A DNA stretch of 64,000 nt from Nitrospira sp. BO4 (GTDB taxonomy: Bacteria; Nitrospirota; Nitrospiria; Nitrospirales; Nitrospiraceae), in NCBI GenBank assembly GCA_030144965.1, contig JAMPUU010000017.1:496001-560000 (forward strand), read 5' to 3'. A program made the position numbers and the translations under genes. Under the pieces are notes generated by a model that was given only the letters and a program-made list of their open reading frames with translations, had not been told where the DNA came from and searched no databases. The stretch's first letter is position 1. Each line of letters begins with the position of its first letter. Shown in pieces: positions 35,918 through 46,235 of the stretch.

Positions 35918-37267
35918 TTACCCTCCTGACTTTGATCCCAATTCCTTCGACCAGAACAAGAACATACCGTGGCCACCTCTTGTGGGTGAGCCTCCATCCG
36001 AATCGCGGAAGATTCCAAAATTATAGGTATAGTTCAGTTCAATTTGTGACCGCCAGGGGGCACCGGATACAACACCGACCCCCACGGTTGGCATCGAATC
36101 CGTCGACTGTGTGATCCGACCATCCGACGTAAAGCGCGGACGATCAAGGAACGCCCAGCCCGCTTCCACATAAGGATACAGAAAGAAAAGGGCTTCATAC
36201 CGATACTGCACATTCGCAACTGCGTAGTGCTTGGGAAAGAGTTCATTGAATGCCACCCCATGAATCATCGGCAATGACACGGCGTCCCATTCATAGCCAG
36301 TCGGGCGTCCCGGAAGTCGGAAGGCCGTAAACCGGTCAAGATCTTTCCCAATCCCTGCGTGAAAGCTCGAAACCAGACGGTGCTTCTCACTGTCGACGAA
36401 CGGCAGCCCGGACGCAGCCATCAAGTATCCGCTCATGGCCAGATAGATGCGCTCTTGCTTGAAATCGGGTGTGTCGAACGGCGGGCCTCCCCATGCAGTC
36501 CACTTGGCGCGATGTCCTTGAATCACATCGCCACCCATCGTCACACCTTCATGGGGCAATTCCATGAGATTACGGGTCATGGCATCGATACGAACCTTGA
36601 GGTGAATCCGGCCTTCATAGGTGTCGCTCGGAACGCCATACTGGGGTGAGGTATGCCCGGTCCCCTTGAACCAGCGGAATCCCGGCTCATACGTCACAAA
36701 AAGATTGACGGCACTATCTTGTCTGAACGGACGAATCGGAAGACGGTACCCTAACCCGATACCACCGAACACGTAACTCCACTCAATTTCGGTGTCACGG
36801 ATCCGCTGTCCCTCAACATTCTCAGATCGTCCCAGCGGTGCGATGAAATTGTTCAGAGTAAAGAGCAAGGTCCAATTGGGAAATGTCCGGAGTCCGATCG
36901 AGTAATTCAGGTCGTTCACGACCCCTGTAATGGTTCCACGGAATCGTCGATTGTCGTCATCCCAATTTCGCCACACATAAAGCGCTCCGAAGGGAAGTAC
37001 TTCGAGCTGGGCGGGGCCGTCCGGGATCCATTGCAACCCGAAACTCGCGGCGGTGACGGACCGGCGATCTCTCGGCGCGACATAAATCTCCTCTCCAAAC
37101 AGCTTGGTGCGAAATTCTCGCCCGGCATGCGGAGTGGGTTCCTCTATTGGAGTGGGTTCTTGTGGCGAGGATTCAGCGTGACTCACTCCGGACATGACGA
37201 GTGCGAGGGCAAACCCTAGAACTGAACGCGAGAGAGCACGAAGGATTGGGCGTGTAGGGAATCGCAC
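35918..37267 (-). CDS. Putative outer-membrane protein
   Basis: A 449-residue exported protein. Starting at GTG 37267 gives a compact signal peptide, VRFPTRPILRALSRSV to VSHAES, and is preceded by GAGGG. The frame is open 69 codons further upstream, but that stretch looks non-natural. The mature part has many alternating beta-strand-like segments with Trp, Tyr and Gly, and ends in a charged tail rather than the usual aromatic residue. No family is recognised; I infer an outer-membrane barrel. Confidence 0.6.
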   Translation of the reverse strand: MRFPTRPILRALSRSVLGFALALVMSGVSHAESSPQEPTPIEEPTPHAGREFRTKLFGEEIYVAPRDRRSVTAASFGLQWIPDGPAQLEVLPFGALYVWRNWDDDNRRFRGTITGVVNDLNYSIGLRTFPNWTLLFTLNNFIAPLGRSENVEGQRIRDTEIEWSYVFGGIGLGYRLPIRPFRQDSAVNLFVTYEPGFRWFKGTGHTSPQYGVPSDTYEGRIHLKVRIDAMTRNLMELPHEGVTMGGDVIQGHRAKWTAWGGPPFDTPDFKQERIYLAMSGYLMAASGLPFVDSEKHRLVSSFHAGIGKDLDRFTAFRLPGRPTGYEWDAVSLPMIHGVAFNELFPKHYAVANVQYRYEALFFLYPYVEAGWAFLDRPRFTSDGRITQSTDSMPTVGVGVVSGAPWRSQIELNYTYNFGIFRDSDGGSPTRGGHGMFLFWSKELGSKSGG

Positions 37268-37652
37268 TTCCGTTCCCTCTAATCGCGTCCGACCATAGGT
37301 CGTCCATCGCATTCCTGCTGCATGTGACCGCATATAACGAGAAGCTGTAGTCATGAAACACGTGATGGGATGATCAAGCGGGATTTCGCTGGAGACCGCA
37401 GGGCCCTCGGCAGCTCTCTGACCTGGTTGAGTATCGGAGGGAATTCGATCGTCTCCTCGAGACATTCCAGCCAAAAAGTAAAGAAGGCACGTAATTGTCA
37501 GTCTCCACCATGACTAAACACGACTAGGTGCACTAGATACAGCTATGGAACTCCCTAGTGGGCCAGAAGCGGATAAGGAGTTATTGTAACTTGTATGGAG
37601 CGTACGCTCTGAACTGCAAGCACATTGATAACCATCCATAAAGGAGGCACAG
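37268..37652. other. Divergent intergenic region with a palindrome upstream of csbD
   Basis: 385 bases between the outer-membrane protein gene and the CsbD gene. It contains a perfect 12-base palindrome GAGCGTACGCTC at 37598-37609, 44 bases before the CsbD start, a possible regulator site. No gene or RNA was recognised; the upstream continuation of the outer-membrane frame is probably not translated. Confidence 0.5.
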
Positions 37653-37874
37653 ATGAATGCAGACCAATTCAAGGGCAAGTGGACTCAGTTTAAAGGAGAA
37701 CTCAAAAAGAAATGGGGAGAGTTGACCGATGATGACCTGACGCAGGCCGAAGGGGATTACGACAAATTCATCGGGCGCGTCCAGGAACGATATGGCGATA
37801 AGAAGGAAGAAGTGATTCGATGGACGAAGGATTGGTATGAGAAAGAGCGGCCTTCCCTGGCCGCAAAACCCTGA
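37653..37874 (+). CDS. CsbD-family stress protein
   Basis: A 73-residue CsbD-domain protein: it starts MNADQFKGKWTQFKGELKK, followed by WGELTDDDLTQAEGDYDK, an exact family layout. CsbD proteins are abundant general-stress proteins with unknown activity. AAAGGAGGCACAG precedes the ATG. The 12-base palindrome 44 bases upstream may be a control site. Confidence 0.94.
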   Translation: MNADQFKGKWTQFKGELKKKWGELTDDDLTQAEGDYDKFIGRVQERYGDKKEEVIRWTKDWYEKERPSLAAKP

Positions 37875-37954
37875 CGCTCCCCCTATAAACGTGCTCCTGT
37901 CAGGCCTGCGGTCGGAAGACTGCCTTGTTCATGGGCCGTAAGGGAAGGACGCGT

Positions 37955-39397
37955 TTACTCACGCAGAGATGGATGGGTTGATTTCGTCCGTCTTCTGGCG
38001 ACTCCGGTAGCGCGTGCCGCGGCGGCGACGGCACGTGCCACCCGAGGGACGACTTCTTTATCAAAGACACTCGGAATAATGTAATCCTCGCTCAAGGTAT
38101 TCTCCGGAATCACGCGAGCGATAGCCTCGGCTGCGGCCAACTTCATGGCTTCATTGATCTCGCTGGCTTGGCTATCGAGCGCACCGCGGAAAATTCCTGG
38201 AAACGCAAGAGCATTGTTGATCTGATTCGGATAATCCGATCGTCCGGTGGCAAAGATCGAGCTGTGAGAGACTCCCACTTCCGGGGGAATTTCCGGGTCT
38301 GGGTTGGCTAACGCAAATACGATTCGATCCGGGGTCATCAGATCGAGATCTTCGGCAGTCATGACATTGCCGACCGAAAGCCCGATGAAGACATCGGCAC
38401 CTTTCAACGCATCCCTCAATGTCCCTTTCGGCTTGTCTCGTGTCAAGCAAGCACGAAGGTCGGTGCGGCAGGCGCGGAGTTGATCAGCTTCTCCGTACAG
38501 AATGATGCCCTCCTTATCGCATCCCAACAGATGAGTCGCTCCCGCAGCCAGCAATATTCGACAGCAGGCCGTGCCTGCGGCACCAAGACCATTGACGACG
38601 ATACGAACGTGCTCCAGTCGTTTCCCTGTGACTCTGAGTGCATTCGTCAATGCCGCCAATAGAACCACTGCGGTGCCGTGTTGATCGTCATGCATCACGG
38701 GAATATCGAGTGATTGTTTCAGTTTCTTCTCGATCTCAAAGCAGCGCGGCGCACTGATGTCTTCCAAATTGATCCCGCCGAATCCGGGCGCAATGCCTTG
38801 TACGATCCGCACGATCTCGTCCGGGTCTTGCGTACTCACACAAATGGGCCACGCGTCGATGCCGGCCAGCTCTCTCAAGAGCATCACCTTGCCTTCCATG
38901 ACGGGAAGAGCCGCTTCCGGACCGAGATTGCCCAACCCCAGCACAGCCGAACCATCGGAAACAATGGCGACGGTGTTGCTCTTGCTGGTAAATGTATAGA
39001 CTTTAGATTTGTCCTTGGCGATCGCCTGAGCGACACGACCGACGCCCGGGGTATACACCATCGACAGCACATTTCTAGTACTGATCGGAAACTTACTCGC
39101 CACCCGAATTTTTCCACCAAGATGGAGGAGAAAAATACGATCGGAAGCCGAGAGCACAGTCACATCGGGCAACTTGCCCAAACGGGCGAGAACTTTCTCG
39201 CCGTGTTCCTCACTCTGCACATCAAAGGTAATATCTCGAACCATGCGGGTCTTCGTCGCCGAGACGAGATCGACAGCTCCAAGATTCGCCTGCTCTTCTG
39301 CCAAGAGCCCCGCCACTCTGGCAAAGATGCCGGGTTTGTTCGCGAGTTCCAGGCGAACCGTCAACCGATAGTTGGAGTATGGACCTATCTCTCTCAT
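37955..39397 (-). CDS. NAD-dependent malic enzyme with N-terminal ACT domain
   Basis: Oxidative decarboxylation of malate to pyruvate, or the reverse. The 480-residue protein starts with an ACT-like regulatory domain (about residues 9-85, RLTVRLELANKPGIFARV cited in part). The malic-enzyme core has VYTPGVGRVAQAI, MHDDQHGTAVV with the metal and catalytic residues, and the NAD-binding VVNGLGAAGTACC. It is most like bacterial MaeA/SfcA-type enzymes of about 400 residues plus the ACT domain. The ACT domain suggests allosteric control by a small ligand. It is a single gene, divergent from the fusion gene at 39531. Confidence 0.92.
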   Translation of the reverse strand: MREIGPYSNYRLTVRLELANKPGIFARVAGLLAEEQANLGAVDLVSATKTRMVRDITFDVQSEEHGEKVLARLGKLPDVTVLSASDRIFLLHLGGKIRVASKFPISTRNVLSMVYTPGVGRVAQAIAKDKSKVYTFTSKSNTVAIVSDGSAVLGLGNLGPEAALPVMEGKVMLLRELAGIDAWPICVSTQDPDEIVRIVQGIAPGFGGINLEDISAPRCFEIEKKLKQSLDIPVMHDDQHGTAVVLLAALTNALRVTGKRLEHVRIVVNGLGAAGTACCRILLAAGATHLLGCDKEGIILYGEADQLRACRTDLRACLTRDKPKGTLRDALKGADVFIGLSVGNVMTAEDLDLMTPDRIVFALANPDPEIPPEVGVSHSSIFATGRSDYPNQINNALAFPGIFRGALDSQASEINEAMKLAAAEAIARVIPENTLSEDYIIPSVFDKEVVPRVARAVAAAARATGVARRRTKSTHPSLRE

Positions 39398-39530
39398 TTG
39401 TGTCCTGCCCCATCTAGACTATCACAACTTGCATTCACAGCAAGATTGGGGATTCTCGACATACTGAACCGGACCGCGACTTGCCTGGATGCCGTTGACG
39501 CTGTTCCAGTCACGATGCTAGGTTGATCGA

Positions 39531-42500
39531 ATGTCTTCATCTCCAAACAAGCGATCTCCCAACCGCCTCATCCATGAGACCAGTCCTTACTTGCTGCAAC
39601 ATGCCTACAATCCCGTAGACTGGCATCCCTGGGGACCGGACGCGCTGCAGCTCGCGAAGCAGAGGAATCGCCCTATCTTGCTCTCAATCGGCTATTCCGC
39701 CTGCCACTGGTGCCATGTCATGGAACGGGAATCCTTCGAGAATGAGGCGATCGCCGAGCTCATGAATCAATGGTTTGTCTGCATTAAGGTAGACCGGGAA
39801 GAACGGCCTGATCTCGATGAGATCTATATGGCCGCTACGGTCACGATGAATCAAGGTCAGGGTGGATGGCCGATGACGGTCTTCCTGACACCGGAGCAAG
39901 AACCATTTTTCGCGGGAACGTATTTCCCTCCCGAAGATCGATGGGGCAGACCGGGTTTCGGTTCCGTCTTGAAGAAGATCGCCGATTACTGGGAGACACG
40001 GCCATCGGAAGTCCGGATTCAGGCCAAAGAACTGACGGAGCAACTACAAGGAGCGAGACAAGTCCCCTCCCCCATCTCCATCAGCGAAGCGGTGATCGAC
40101 GAAGCCGTCGCTCAATATAGAGAGGATTTCGACGGCACTCATGGCGGCTTTGGAACGGCGCCGAAGTTTCCACCGGCTACAGGATTATCCTTTTTGCTCC
40201 GGAGTCACCGACGCTCACGCGATCTCCATACGCTCTCTATGGTCACAAAGACTCTGGACATGATGGCGGCAGGCGGAATCTATGACCACATCGGCGGCGG
40301 CTTTGCGCGCTACTCGACCGACGCGCGATGGCTAGTCCCTCATTTCGAAAAGATGCTCTATGACAATGCGCTCCTGGCCCGTGTGTATGTCGAAGCGTAC
40401 CAAGTCACCAGGAAGCCGCTCTATCGGCAAGTGGTGACCGAGATTCTCGATTATATACACCGGGAAATGACCGGACCTGAAGGCGGCATCTATTCATCGA
40501 CGGATGCCGACTCTGAAGGGGTCGAGGGGAAGTTCTTTGTCTGGAACCCTGCACAGGTACAAGACGTACTCAAGGATGATGAGGACACGCGACGGTTTTG
40601 CGCACTGTACGATATTACCGCATCAGGCAATTGGGAACAGAAGAGCATTCCCAACCGCTTACGACCAATCGAGGACGTGGCCAGACAGCTGGATCTGACG
40701 ACCGATGAGTTGGTGGAGACCGCATCCCGAGTGAAGCCGCTCCTGTATGAGGCGCGACGACAACGCGTCCCGCCCGGTCTCGATGATAAAGTGATTACCG
40801 CGTGGAACGGGATGATGCTGTCGGCCATGGCCGAGGCAGCGCGAGTCTTCGGAGAGCCGGACTATCTCGAACACGCCAAACGAACCGCCGATTTTCTGCT
40901 GCGGAGTCATACCAAGCCGGACGGACGGCTCTTACGTACATCACGAGCCGATCGCGCGCACCTCGATGCCTATCTTGAAGACTACGCCTATCTTGCCGAA
41001 GGACTGCTGGACCTCTATGAAGCCGGAGCCGAGGAATCGTATCTCCAGGCAGCGGCACGACTGGCGGACTACCTGATCACGGACTTTATGGATCATGAGC
41101 AAGGCGGCTTCTTCACAACTGCCAAACACCATGAATCTCTTATCCTCAGACACCGGGAAGGGACGGACGGGGCTATCCCGAGTGCGAATGCCGTCGCCGC
41201 TTCAGCCCTTGCCCGACTGTCTTTCCATTTCGATCGCGAAGATTGGCGACGTGCCGCAACCTCCGCAGTGCGAGCCTACGGCCGGCAAATGAGCCGCTAC
41301 CCTCGAGCCTTCGCCAAGAGTCTGGCGGTGGTGGACTTTCTGACTGAGGGGCCAGTGGAGCTGGCATTCGTTGGAGCAGAGTCGCAAGACGAGCTTCGCG
41401 CACTCCGTGAAGCGGTGGCACACTATTATCTTCCCAATCGCATCGTGGCGACAAAATCTTCCTTGGACCCGTCAATGCTCCCACTCTTGCAAGGCAAGGA
41501 GCAGGTTTCGGGAAGAGCTACCCTGTACATCTGTCGCAACTTCACCTGTCAACGACCGATCACCGATCATCGCGCCATCCCAGATGCGTTACAGACCGAC
41601 CAAACGACGTCAATGGCCCATCAAGACGAGCCGCGGCTGCTGCAAGGCACCAGCCTCTCGGGGTGCGCAACTGTTCAAGGCACTGCAGCCTATGCCTCCC
41701 GAATTATGGCGCGTGACGGCGAAATCGGTTTGGCCAACGGCTTCACGACACTCGGAACGACCGGCTTGACCACGACACGGCTGGGATTCGGCACCTACCG
41801 CGTCGATATGCAGAATGCCGAATTTAGCGAAGCGTTGAAAAAAGCATTGCGGACGTCCTGCAATCTCATCGACACGTCGACGAATTACATGGACGGCGAC
41901 AGCGAGCGGTTGGTGGGATCTGTGCTGACGGAACTCGTTTCGTCGGGAGAAGTTCGGCGTGACGAAATCATCGTCGTCTCCAAAATCGGCTACGTGCAGG
42001 GACAGAATCTGAAACTTGCCGAGGCCAAAGAAAAGACCGGCCATCCCTATTCTGAAGTCGTCAAGTATGGGGATGGGATCTGGCACTGCATCCATCCGGA
42101 ATTCCTGGCGGATCAATTGACGCTGTCGCTGGATCGTCTGGGACTGACGACACTGGATATTTGCCTGCTGCACAATCCCGAATATTTCTTTTCAGAAGCG
42201 GCGCACCATGGCAAAACAGATCTGGAAACACTTCGCGCGGACTTCTATGCTCGACTCGAACGTGCATTTGTCTATTTTGAAACCCAGGTCTCGGCAGGGC
42301 GACTTCGATATTATGGTGTGTCCTCCAACATGGTTACATCTCCCGCTGAAAACCCGGAAGCGACCTCACTGGCACTCATGATCCAAGCAGCTGAATCCGC
42401 AGCCCGATCCGTTGGAATCTCGACCCATCACTTTCAGGTCCTTCAATGTCCAATGAATCTCTTCGAGTCCGGAGCCGCCTTCACGGCAAATACAGGACCA

Positions 42501-43211
42501 TCGCACTCCCAGACCGTCCTTGAATATGCGCGGCAGAACAACATATCGATTTTGGTGAATCGGCCCTTAAATGCCATGGTGGCCCAGAACAAGATGCAGC
42601 GCCTCGCGGACTTCCCGCTCGAAGACACCCCTATCGATCTCGACCGCCAGCTGGTCACGCTCGGCAATCTCGAGCAGGAATACCGAAATTCCATCGCGCC
42701 GAGCATCAAACTGGCCGCGCAAGGAATGAATCCGGCCGAATTCTTCAATTGGTCGGTAGAGCTGCAGCGCATACGTCCGCAGATTCAAGGACTGGAACAT
42801 TGGGAACAGATCGAACACCGCACGATTGCGCCGCACGTCAACCAAGTCTTTCAGTTGCTCTCACGCCAGCTTTCCGGAGCTGCGGCGGAACAATGGGAGG
42901 ACTGGCGTCAACGGTATGTTCCGGAGCTGCTGACTCTGCTGCGCGGCCTCCGGCACGAAGCCACCATGCGGAGTCGAGCCCAAACCGAGCGGGTCGCACA
43001 GGCGATCGACCCCCTCTTGCCCGCATCCCACCGCTCAGCCTCGCTCTCACAAAAAGTGCTCTGGATCCTGAGCAGTACACCGGGAGTGACCTGTGTGTTG
43101 AACGGCATGCGGTTTACGAGGTACGTTGACGATACACTCGCGGTCTTGAAGTGGGAGCCGCTCAAAGATACTCGGCCGATCTATGAACGAACAGCGACGC
43201 TTGTTCAGTGA
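39531..43211 (+). CDS. Fusion of SPATA20/YyaL (DUF255) protein with aldo/keto reductase
   Basis: One uninterrupted frame of 1226 residues. Residues 1 to about 690 match the SPATA20/YyaL family: thioredoxin-like domain with [17 protein letters not shown] and [10 protein letters not shown], then a six-hairpin helical domain ([17 protein letters not shown]) and the closing CRNFTCQRP. From about residue 740 an aldo/keto reductase begins ([19 protein letters not shown]), with the tetrad Asp/Tyr in [11 protein letters not shown], Lys in VVSKIG and His in CLLHNPEYF. Both halves are of normal length. The SPATA20 reaction is unknown; a redox role is plausible. I see no frameshift joining them. Confidence 0.9.
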   Translation: MSSSPNKRSPNRLIHETSPYLLQHAYNPVDWHPWGPDALQLAKQRNRPILLSIGYSACHWCHVMERESFENEAIAELMNQWFVCIKVDREERPDLDEIYMAATVTMNQGQGGWPMTVFLTPEQEPFFAGTYFPPEDRWGRPGFGSVLKKIADYWETRPSEVRIQAKELTEQLQGARQVPSPISISEAVIDEAVAQYREDFDGTHGGFGTAPKFPPATGLSFLLRSHRRSRDLHTLSMVTKTLDMMAAGGIYDHIGGGFARYSTDARWLVPHFEKMLYDNALLARVYVEAYQVTRKPLYRQVVTEILDYIHREMTGPEGGIYSSTDADSEGVEGKFFVWNPAQVQDVLKDDEDTRRFCALYDITASGNWEQKSIPNRLRPIEDVARQLDLTTDELVETASRVKPLLYEARRQRVPPGLDDKVITAWNGMMLSAMAEAARVFGEPDYLEHAKRTADFLLRSHTKPDGRLLRTSRADRAHLDAYLEDYAYLAEGLLDLYEAGAEESYLQAAARLADYLITDFMDHEQGGFFTTAKHHESLILRHREGTDGAIPSANAVAASALARLSFHFDREDWRRAATSAVRAYGRQMSRYPRAFAKSLAVVDFLTEGPVELAFVGAESQDELRALREAVAHYYLPNRIVATKSSLDPSMLPLLQGKEQVSGRATLYICRNFTCQRPITDHRAIPDALQTDQTTSMAHQDEPRLLQGTSLSGCATVQGTAAYASRIMARDGEIGLANGFTTLGTTGLTTTRLGFGTYRVDMQNAEFSEALKKALRTSCNLIDTSTNYMDGDSERLVGSVLTELVSSGEVRRDEIIVVSKIGYVQGQNLKLAEAKEKTGHPYSEVVKYGDGIWHCIHPEFLADQLTLSLDRLGLTTLDICLLHNPEYFFSEAAHHGKTDLETLRADFYARLERAFVYFETQVSAGRLRYYGVSSNMVTSPAENPEATSLALMIQAAESAARSVGISTHHFQVLQCPMNLFESGAAFTANTGPSHSQTVLEYARQNNISILVNRPLNAMVAQNKMQRLADFPLEDTPIDLDRQLVTLGNLEQEYRNSIAPSIKLAAQGMNPAEFFNWSVELQRIRPQIQGLEHWEQIEHRTIAPHVNQVFQLLSRQLSGAAAEQWEDWRQRYVPELLTLLRGLRHEATMRSRAQTERVAQAIDPLLPASHRSASLSQKVLWILSSTPGVTCVLNGMRFTRYVDDTLAVLKWEPLKDTRPIYERTATLVQ

Positions 43212-43244
43212 CCATGCAATTATTCTTTACTCAGAGGAGGATTT

Positions 43245-43811
43245 ATGAGGCAGGTGTGTAGCGTCACTCTAGTGGGCTTGTCCTTTCTCGCCGTGCTCCT
43301 TGCGCAGGGTTGCGCCACGAAATCCGGATCGGGGACCGGCCAAACGGGGCGCGCACAGGAGGAGCGGATCAACGAACCAACCATCACAGAGATTTCTCCA
43401 GACGACAGCCAACCGGCCGACCCGCGAAGAAGCCCGGCCATGCAATCAGAGCTCGCATCCCGCAATGCGACAGGCATGGCTGCCGGAATGCTGAGCGATA
43501 TCTTGTTTGATTTTGACCGAGATTCGATCCGCATGGAGTCGATGCGCGTCTTGGAGGCCAATGCGAAGCAATTACAGAATGGCAGAGCGACACGCCTCCT
43601 GCTGGAAGGACGTGGCGATGAGATGGGCACATCGGCGTACAATCTCGTCCTCGGCGAGCGTCGGGCTCGGAACGTGAAGTCCTATCTCCAACAACTCGGC
43701 CTGTCCCTCGACGTGAACACGACGAGTTACGGAAAAGATCGGCCGCTCTGTTTCGAGCACAACGGCGACTGCAGACAAAAGAACCGGAGCGTTCATTTCA
43801 CCGTCAAATGA
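43245..43811 (+). CDS. OmpA/Pal-like lipoprotein
   Basis: A 188-residue lipoprotein: the signal ends LLAQGCAT. A disordered linker is followed by an OmpA-like peptidoglycan-binding domain (about residues 85-188), with FDFDRDSIR, LEGRGDEMGTSAYNLVLGERRA and a disulfide candidate (CFEHNGDC). It probably anchors the outer membrane to peptidoglycan as Pal does, though Tol genes are absent here. GAGGAGG precedes the ATG. It follows the fusion gene by 33 bases and is followed by a terminator. Confidence 0.86.
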   Translation: MRQVCSVTLVGLSFLAVLLAQGCATKSGSGTGQTGRAQEERINEPTITEISPDDSQPADPRRSPAMQSELASRNATGMAAGMLSDILFDFDRDSIRMESMRVLEANAKQLQNGRATRLLLEGRGDEMGTSAYNLVLGERRARNVKSYLQQLGLSLDVNTTSYGKDRPLCFEHNGDCRQKNRSVHFTVK

Positions 43812-43847
43812 TACACGGAGCCGGCTTCTTCGCCGCGCGCCGTGTAT
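43811..43847 (+). terminator. Terminator after the OmpA-like gene
   Basis: ATACACGG at 43811-43818 pairs with CCGTGTAT at 43840-43847, with a GC-rich loop that can pair further, followed by TTGT. The stem starts at the last base of the OmpA-like stop codon. Confidence 0.5.
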
Positions 43848-43935
43848 TTGTAACACACAGTTAACAATCTGCTCCTTGACACATCCCCCGTTCGTTCATT
43901 AAGGTCCATAAACTCTCGATTCATAGGGGGTTTCC

Positions 43936-45489
43936 GTGTCAAAACTCGCCGTTATCGATATCGGGACCAATTCCATTCATATGGTACTGGCTGAGATCCT
44001 GCCGGATGCCAGTTTTAAGATACTCGACCGTTTCAAAGACATCACCAGGCTGGGGAACGGCGTCTTTGCCACGAAGCGGCTGTCGGACGAAGCCATGGCC
44101 CGCGCGTTGGAAGTCCTCAAGACATTGGTGACCCTCGCCCGCAACAAGGGGTTCGACCGCATCGTCGCGGTCGCAACCAGCGCCGTCCGTGAAGCACAGA
44201 ACGGCGGCGATTTTGTCGCCTTGATCATGGAACAGACGGGGCTGAGAGTGCGGGTGATCAGCGGAACCGAAGAAGCCCGACTGATTTTCCTTGGCGTCAA
44301 GAACAGCATCGCCCTCCCGGACGGACCGACATTGGTCATCGACATCGGCGGCGGCTCCGTTGAATTGATCGTGGGCAACCGGGACGGGCTGATCCACGGC
44401 AAGAGTCTCAAACTCGGGGCGATCCGCTTAGCCGAACAATTCCTTCCCAAGACTCCGCCGGCAGAGTCGATGATGCACGCCCTGGAACAGGCCGTCCTCA
44501 CTCACCTTCGCGACGCCCTCGGATCGTTCAAGACGAAAAAGTTTCATTCATTGGTGGCCACATCCGGCATGGCCGGGAACGTCGCCGAGGTCGTCCATCT
44601 TCGTCAGACCGGACGACCGTTGCCGCAGCACAATCTTGCGAAGGTCCAGTTGAAAGATATCCGTGTCCTTGAAGCGGAGCTGGCGCAGTCATCGGTGAAG
44701 GCGCGCCTGGCGATTCCCGGCCTGGACCCGAAGCGCGTCGATACACTGCTGCCGACCACCGTCGTCCTCCGATGTCTCACCGAGCTATCAGGCCTGAATG
44801 AAATCACGCTTTGCGACAAGGCTATTCGCGAGGGGGTGATCTACGATTTTATCGTGCGCCATCGTGAAGGCTTGAAGGCCGAAAATGACATTCCCGACGT
44901 CCGCCGTCGCAACGTGATCGGTCTTGCCCGCCGCTGTCACGCTCCCGAGGGCCATTCCCTGCACGTGGCCAATCTGGCATTGCGCCTGTTCGATCAAACC
45001 AAGCGGGAACATCATTTAGGGGTGCAGGAGCGCACCTGGCTCGAATACGCGGCCATCCTGCACGATGTGGGCTACCACATCAATCCGAGACAACATCACA
45101 AGCACGCCTACTACCTGATCAAGCATAGCGACTTGGGCGGATTGACAGCCGAAGAGATCGATGTGGTTGCGAACATCGCTCGCTATCACCGGCGAGCCCT
45201 GCCGGCCCCGAAGCATGAAGAATTCGACTGCTTGCCTCCCCGCTTGCAACGTGTGGTCAAGATCCTTGCATCGTTGCTACGGATCGCCGACGGACTCGAT
45301 CGAACCCATTTTTCCCTTGTCCAAGCCGTGAACGTCAAGTTTGGGAAGCAGGTCACAATCGAGGTCCACGTGACGGGCGACGCAGAGATGGAGCTGTGGG
45401 CAGCGACAAGCCGAGCCGACTTGTTCGAACAGGTATTCCGCCGACGCGTCCAGTTCTCCGGAGTGCTGGTGGAAACCGACAAATCATGA
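43936..45489 (+). CDS. Ppx/GppA phosphatase family protein
   Basis: Exopolyphosphatase or guanosine pentaphosphate phosphatase of the ASKHA fold. The 517-residue product has VIDIGTNSIHMVLAEI at the N-terminus, the VATSAVREAQN segment, and the second phosphate loop DIGGGSVEL near residue 136. A C-terminal HD-like domain begins near residue 325 with HAPEGHSLHVANLALRLF-type residues and LHDVGYHI. The start is GTG, with AGGGGG upstream. The next gene begins inside its stop codon (ATGA), so it is coupled to the nucleotide-kinase-like genes. Confidence 0.9.
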   Translation: MSKLAVIDIGTNSIHMVLAEILPDASFKILDRFKDITRLGNGVFATKRLSDEAMARALEVLKTLVTLARNKGFDRIVAVATSAVREAQNGGDFVALIMEQTGLRVRVISGTEEARLIFLGVKNSIALPDGPTLVIDIGGGSVELIVGNRDGLIHGKSLKLGAIRLAEQFLPKTPPAESMMHALEQAVLTHLRDALGSFKTKKFHSLVATSGMAGNVAEVVHLRQTGRPLPQHNLAKVQLKDIRVLEAELAQSSVKARLAIPGLDPKRVDTLLPTTVVLRCLTELSGLNEITLCDKAIREGVIYDFIVRHREGLKAENDIPDVRRRNVIGLARRCHAPEGHSLHVANLALRLFDQTKREHHLGVQERTWLEYAAILHDVGYHINPRQHHKHAYYLIKHSDLGGLTAEEIDVVANIARYHRRALPAPKHEEFDCLPPRLQRVVKILASLLRIADGLDRTHFSLVQAVNVKFGKQVTIEVHVTGDAEMELWAATSRADLFEQVFRRRVQFSGVLVETDKS

Positions 45490-46235
45490 CCGAATCTCAC
45501 ACCATCAAGACCGCACCTCATCCTCACCCGGGGAAACTGATCATCGTCGAAGGCATCGATGGGTCAGGCAAGAGCACCCAACTGCAACTGCTTCACAAGT
45601 GGCTTGAGTCCAAAGGCCACAAGGTGTTCTTTACCGAGTGGAATTCATCGGAGCTCGTGAAAGAAACCACGAAACGAGGGAAAAAATCGAAGAGCCTCAC
45701 CCCGACCACGTTCAGCTTGCTGCATGCCACGGACTTTGCCAGCCGGCTCTATCACCAGATTCTCCCTCCTTTGAAGGCCGGAATGATCGTCCTTGCCGAT
45801 CGCTACATGTATACGGCCTTTGCGCGCGACGTCGTGCGCGGCGTGCCCAATGAGTGGGTTCGAAAACTCTATGCGTTTTCGATCAAGCCCGATATGGCGT
45901 TTTACTTCAAAGTCCCGATTGAAGTGGCCATTTCCAGACTCGTGCGAGGAACGCGTGGCCAGTTCAAGTATTATGAAGCCGGCATGGACATGAATCTGAG
46001 CGCCGACGTCACCGAGAGTTTCCGAATCTTTCAATCACAGATTCTTACGGAATACGACAAGATCGTCGATGAATTCGGTCTCTTGACGATGGATGCGACC
46101 CAAGACATCGAGACGCAGCAGGAACAGATGCGGGCGTTGGTGGCGGACGCACTCCATGGCTATAAACCCAGACGAGGCATCTATGGCCGACGCACGCTTT
46201 TTTGGCGACGGTTTGAAGTACCTAAATCCGAGTGA
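45486..46235 (+). CDS. Thymidylate-kinase-like P-loop kinase, copy 1
   Basis: A 249-residue P-loop kinase of the thymidylate kinase fold. The Walker A motif GIDGSGKST is intact at residues 23-31, and the DRY/DR motif LADRYMYTAFARD is present near residue 104. Typical Tmk is about 210 residues; here the C-terminal tail is longer (YKPRRGIYGRRTLF). ATG 45486 overlaps the Ppx/GppA stop as ATGA. The nucleotide substrate is not certain, since the family also includes other nucleoside-monophosphate kinases. Its tail overlaps copy 2 by 53 bases. Confidence 0.8.
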   Translation: MTESHTIKTAPHPHPGKLIIVEGIDGSGKSTQLQLLHKWLESKGHKVFFTEWNSSELVKETTKRGKKSKSLTPTTFSLLHATDFASRLYHQILPPLKAGMIVLADRYMYTAFARDVVRGVPNEWVRKLYAFSIKPDMAFYFKVPIEVAISRLVRGTRGQFKYYEAGMDMNLSADVTESFRIFQSQILTEYDKIVDEFGLLTMDATQDIETQQEQMRALVADALHGYKPRRGIYGRRTLFWRRFEVPKSE

